This document shows, piece after piece, positions 61,712 to 64,000 of a stretch of DNA of 64,000 nt. The position numbers and the translations under genes were made by a program. This DNA is from JANRKN01 sp033763435 (GTDB lineage: Bacteria > Planctomycetota > Phycisphaerae > Phycisphaerales > UBA1924). How positions within the stretch are numbered: the stretch's first letter is position 1; every line of letters starts with the position of its first letter. The notes beneath the pieces were generated by a model. The model did not search any database and was not told where the DNA came from. It worked only from the letters and a program-made list of their open reading frames with translations. Location: positions 5,959 to 69,958 of the forward strand of contig JANRKN010000037.1 in assembly GCA_033763435.1 (NCBI GenBank). Direction: 5' to 3'.

Positions 61712-63001
61712 CTAGCGGTCGAGCTCGGCGGCGACGACGTTGATCGAGCCGATCACCGCGACGATATCGCTGAGCAGGTGACCCTCGGCCATCTTGCTGA
61801 CGGTCGCGTAGTTGATGAAGCTCGGCGGGCGGGTCTTCACGCGCCAAGGCCGCGCGCCGCCGTCGGAGACGATGAAGTATCCGAGCTCGCCGTTGGCGGT
61901 TTCCTGTGCGCCGTAGCACTCGGCGATCGGCGGCTTCCAGCCGCGGTTGCTCATGATGATCTCAAAGTGCTGGATGAGCCCTTCGATCGAGCCGTAGACA
62001 TCGCGCTTGGGGGGCTTGACCATCTTCGAATCGGCGAAGGTATCGATGGGCCCCGCCGGGATGTTGTCGATCAGCTGCTCGATGATCTTGGCCGACTGCT
62101 TCATCTCTTCGACGCGCACGAGGAACCGCGAGTACGCGTCGCCCTCGGTCGCGATCGGCACCTGGAACTGCACGGCCTTGGCGCCCGCGCCGTCCCAGTT
62201 GTCCGCGTAGCAGAGGTACGGCTCGTCCTTGCGCAGGTCGCGCTTGACGCCCGAGGCGCGCGCCAGCGGCCCCGAGAGCGACCACGCGATCGCCTCGTCG
62301 TGCGTGATCACGCCGATGCCGCGGGTCCGGTCCATGAAGATGCGGTTGCGGTTCAGGAGGCCCTCGGCGTCCTCGAGCGCCTGCTTGAGCTCCTTGTGTA
62401 GGAAGTTCTTGACCATCGTCACGAACGTCGCCTGATCGGGCAGGTCCTGCATGAGGCCGCCGACGCGGGTCCAGTCGGGGTGGAAGCGCTGGCCCGAGAC
62501 GTAGTCGACGATGTCGTAGATCTTCTCGCGGATGTTGAAGAGGTAGATGAACGCCGTGAAGGCGTTGAGGTCCAGGCCGGCCGCGCCCACGCACAGCAGA
62601 TGGTCCTGGATGCGGGCCATCTCGGCCATGATCGTCCGCAGCACCTTGCACCGCGGCGTGAGGTCGATGCCGAAGAGCTTCTCCACCGCGTGGTGCCAGC
62701 AGATGTCGTTGGCGATCGGCGACAGATAGTTCATCCGCGAGCAGATCGTGACGTACTGGTTGTAGTCCAGCACCTCGCCGAGCTTCTCAAAGCCCGAGTG
62801 CAGATAGCCGATGTGCGGCGTGCAGCGCACGATGCGCTCGCCGTCCAGCTCCATCACCAGCCGAAGCGTCGTGTGCGTCGCCGGATGCTGCGGCCCGAAG
62901 TTCAGCACCCAACGGTCGCCCGTATCCACGTGCTGCTTGAGATAGTCGACCTTCTCCACGTCGACGTCGAAGCCCTGATCCGGATGAAGCGTGAACGGCA
63001 T
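61712..63001 (-). CDS. nuoD: NADH-quinone oxidoreductase subunit D
   Basis: 429 residues from the ATG at 63001, preceded by aggag; an upstream ATG at 63085 adds an unsupported leader. This peripheral-arm subunit forms the quinone-binding site with NuoB. Typical segments: VLNFGPQHPATHTTLRLVMELDGE, HIGYLHSGFEKLGE, YLSPIANDICWHHAVEKLFGI, the helix RTIMAEMARIQDHLLCVG, and the C-terminus SINVVAAELDR. Of normal length for NuoD (about 400-430). The esterase gene follows 58 bases downstream; nuoC and nuoB are not adjacent in the window. The complex-I genes are therefore at least partly dispersed. Confidence 0.96.
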   Translation of the reverse strand: MPFTLHPDQGFDVDVEKVDYLKQHVDTGDRWVLNFGPQHPATHTTLRLVMELDGERIVRCTPHIGYLHSGFEKLGEVLDYNQYVTICSRMNYLSPIANDICWHHAVEKLFGIDLTPRCKVLRTIMAEMARIQDHLLCVGAAGLDLNAFTAFIYLFNIREKIYDIVDYVSGQRFHPDWTRVGGLMQDLPDQATFVTMVKNFLHKELKQALEDAEGLLNRNRIFMDRTRGIGVITHDEAIAWSLSGPLARASGVKRDLRKDEPYLCYADNWDGAGAKAVQFQVPIATEGDAYSRFLVRVEEMKQSAKIIEQLIDNIPAGPIDTFADSKMVKPPKRDVYGSIEGLIQHFEIIMSNRGWKPPIAECYGAQETANGELGYFIVSDGGARPWRVKTRPPSFINYATVSKMAEGHLLSDIVAVIGSINVVAAELDR

Positions 63002-63183
63002 GCCCGACTCCTGCGTGCCAAGGCCCCCAACGGCCAAGGCGCCCCGACTATACGCGGCCGCGACGCGCCGAAGCCCCCCTGTCAAGCGTGTGTTCGGGTG
63101 CCGCTTGCCTGACCGATGCGGGCGGGGGGCAGGGTGCGGGCTGGTGGGCCCGGCCCACCGAGGGCATCACTCGGTCCGGTTCG

Positions 63184-63189
63184 GTACAC
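63184..63189 (+). promoter_or_regulatory. TACACT -10-like box before the Ser/Thr kinase gene
   Basis: Eleven bases separate GGTACACT from the ATG at 63201, with no ribosome binding site. Confidence 0.4.
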
Positions 63190-63200
63190 TCGCGGGCCTT

Positions 63201-64000
63201 ATGGGAAATACTGACCTGCCGACGCCGTCGCTTCCGGGTGATTCTCCTTCGCCCCGTCCCGCGGCGAGGTTGACCGAAGGCACGGGCGACCGCATCGGGC
63301 CGTTCACGCTCGTCCGCGTGCTGGGCGAGGGCGGCTTCGGCACCGTCTGGCTTGCCGAGCGCCAGCAGCCGATGGTCCAGCAGGTTGCGCTGAAGATCAT
63401 CAAGCCGGGGATGGACTCCGCGGCCGTCGTCGCGCGGTTTGAACAAGAGCGCCAAGCCCTCGCGGTGATGGACCACCCGAACGTCGCGCGCGTGTTCGAC
63501 GGCGGAGTTACCGCGACAGGCCGGCCGTACTTCGTGATGGAGTACGTGCAGGGCGCGCCGATCACGAGCTTTGCCGACGAACGCAAGCTCACGCTCCGGC
63601 AGCGGCTGGAGTTGTTCATCCCGATCTGCGAGGCCGTGCAGCACGCCCACCACAAGGGCCTGATTCACCGCGATTTGAAGCCTTCGAACGTGCTCGTCGC
63701 CGAGATCGAGGGCAAACCGGTGCCGAAGGTGATCGACTTCGGCGTGGCGAAAGCGATCGCGAGCTCGGGCTGGGAGAACACCGCGCACACGCAGTCCGGC
63801 ATGGTCATCGGCACGCCCGAGTACATGTCGCCCGAACAGGTCGCGGGCGAGCTGGATGTCGACACCCGTGCGGACGTCTACAGCCTTGGCGTGATGCTGT
63901 ATGAGTTGCTCACGGGCGAGCTGCCGTTCAACTCACACGAGCTGCGCAAGGCGGCGCTCGCCGAGGTTGCGCGAATCATCAAGGAAGTCACGCCGCCGAA
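63201..64000 (+). CDS. Serine/threonine protein kinase, C-terminal part beyond the window
   Basis: 266 residues visible, open to the last base. The kinase domain starts near residue 33: FTLVRVLGEGGFGTVWLAE (Gly-rich loop), VALKIIKP with the ATP-binding Lys65, HRDLKPSNVLV (156-166) with catalytic Asp158, DFG at 179-181, GTPEYMSPEQ as activation-segment end and DVYSLGVMLYELLTGELPF. All active-site residues are intact, so it is probably an active Hanks-type (PknB-like) kinase. Such kinases are abundant in planctomycetes and often carry C-terminal TPR or WD40 repeats and membrane anchors, which would lie outside this window. Confidence 0.96.
   Translation, partial: MGNTDLPTPSLPGDSPSPRPAARLTEGTGDRIGPFTLVRVLGEGGFGTVWLAERQQPMVQQVALKIIKPGMDSAAVVARFEQERQALAVMDHPNVARVFDGGVTATGRPYFVMEYVQGAPITSFADERKLTLRQRLELFIPICEAVQHAHHKGLIHRDLKPSNVLVAEIEGKPVPKVIDFGVAKAIASSGWENTAHTQSGMVIGTPEYMSPEQVAGELDVDTRADVYSLGVMLYELLTGELPFNSHELRKAALAEVARIIKEVTPP

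Overview
The window is high-GC DNA (about 70%) with densely packed genes and very little mobile DNA. It most likely comes from a planctomycete of the class Phycisphaerae. The evidence is a PEP-CTERM-like protein ending in an Arg-rich tail, two secreted proteins that end in paired 'GFVDSDDFV' EF-hand-like tails, two prepilin-like proteins, a Ser/Thr protein kinase and several giant secreted or periplasmic proteins, set among ordinary Gram-negative-type housekeeping genes. No plasmid, phage, insertion sequence or CRISPR array was seen.

Layout. 1-3046: a DEAD-box-type helicase cut by the window edge, then a glycosyltransferase 2 gene divergent from a WaaP-like sugar kinase, probably cell-surface polysaccharide genes. 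3058-8008: an orphan beta-class DNA methyltransferase, then a LolA-like secreted protein coupled by a 4-base overlap to a large TPR/metallopeptidase protein. 8015-17782: an acyltransferase, rarA coupled to 5-formyl-THF cyclo-ligase, a LysM L,D-transpeptidase, gyrB, and a coupled pair of paralogous PilZ/receiver-like regulators. 17808-22755: tRNA-His, pckA, tpiA, and a single-chain glycyl-tRNA synthetase. 22759-27406: a membrane protein, a minus-strand operon (metallopeptidase, upp, small protein), and a CCA-adding enzyme. 27707-35680: two paralogous exported ClpP/crotonase-like proteins, an M3 peptidase, a PEP-CTERM-like protein, a PLP decarboxylase and a lipoprotein. 36102-41037: an ankyrin protein, an FMN reductase, a voltage-gated channel of the bacterial sodium-channel type, an NTF2-like protein and dihydrolipoyl dehydrogenase. 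41176-47712: secreted proteins with dockerin-like tails on either side of OsmC and a pseudopilin. 47975-58142: pdxH, an HDOD protein, a PHP-glycosyltransferase fusion, a DUF3592-like protein, a chemoreceptor and a second pseudopilin. 58158-63001: a minus-strand cluster with nuoE and nuoD, interrupted by an esterase and by a plus-strand mini-protein related to DUF4157 that is followed by a tandem hairpin array. 63201-64000: the N-terminal part of a Ser/Thr kinase.

The housekeeping genes give glycolysis/gluconeogenesis (tpiA, pckA), respiration (nuoD, nuoE, lpd), salvage and cofactors (upp, pdxH, cyclo-ligase) and translation (glyS, cca, tRNA-His). Few sensible operons are longer than three genes. 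About a dozen genes lack a Shine-Dalgarno sequence but have a TAnnnT box 5-11 bases before the ATG, which suggests that leaderless transcription is common in this organism. The observations most worth following up are that promoter pattern, the degenerate PilZ/receiver/Hpt pair, the DUF4157-like mini-protein with its hairpin array, the acidic selectivity filter of the ion channel, and the PHP-GT4 fusion.
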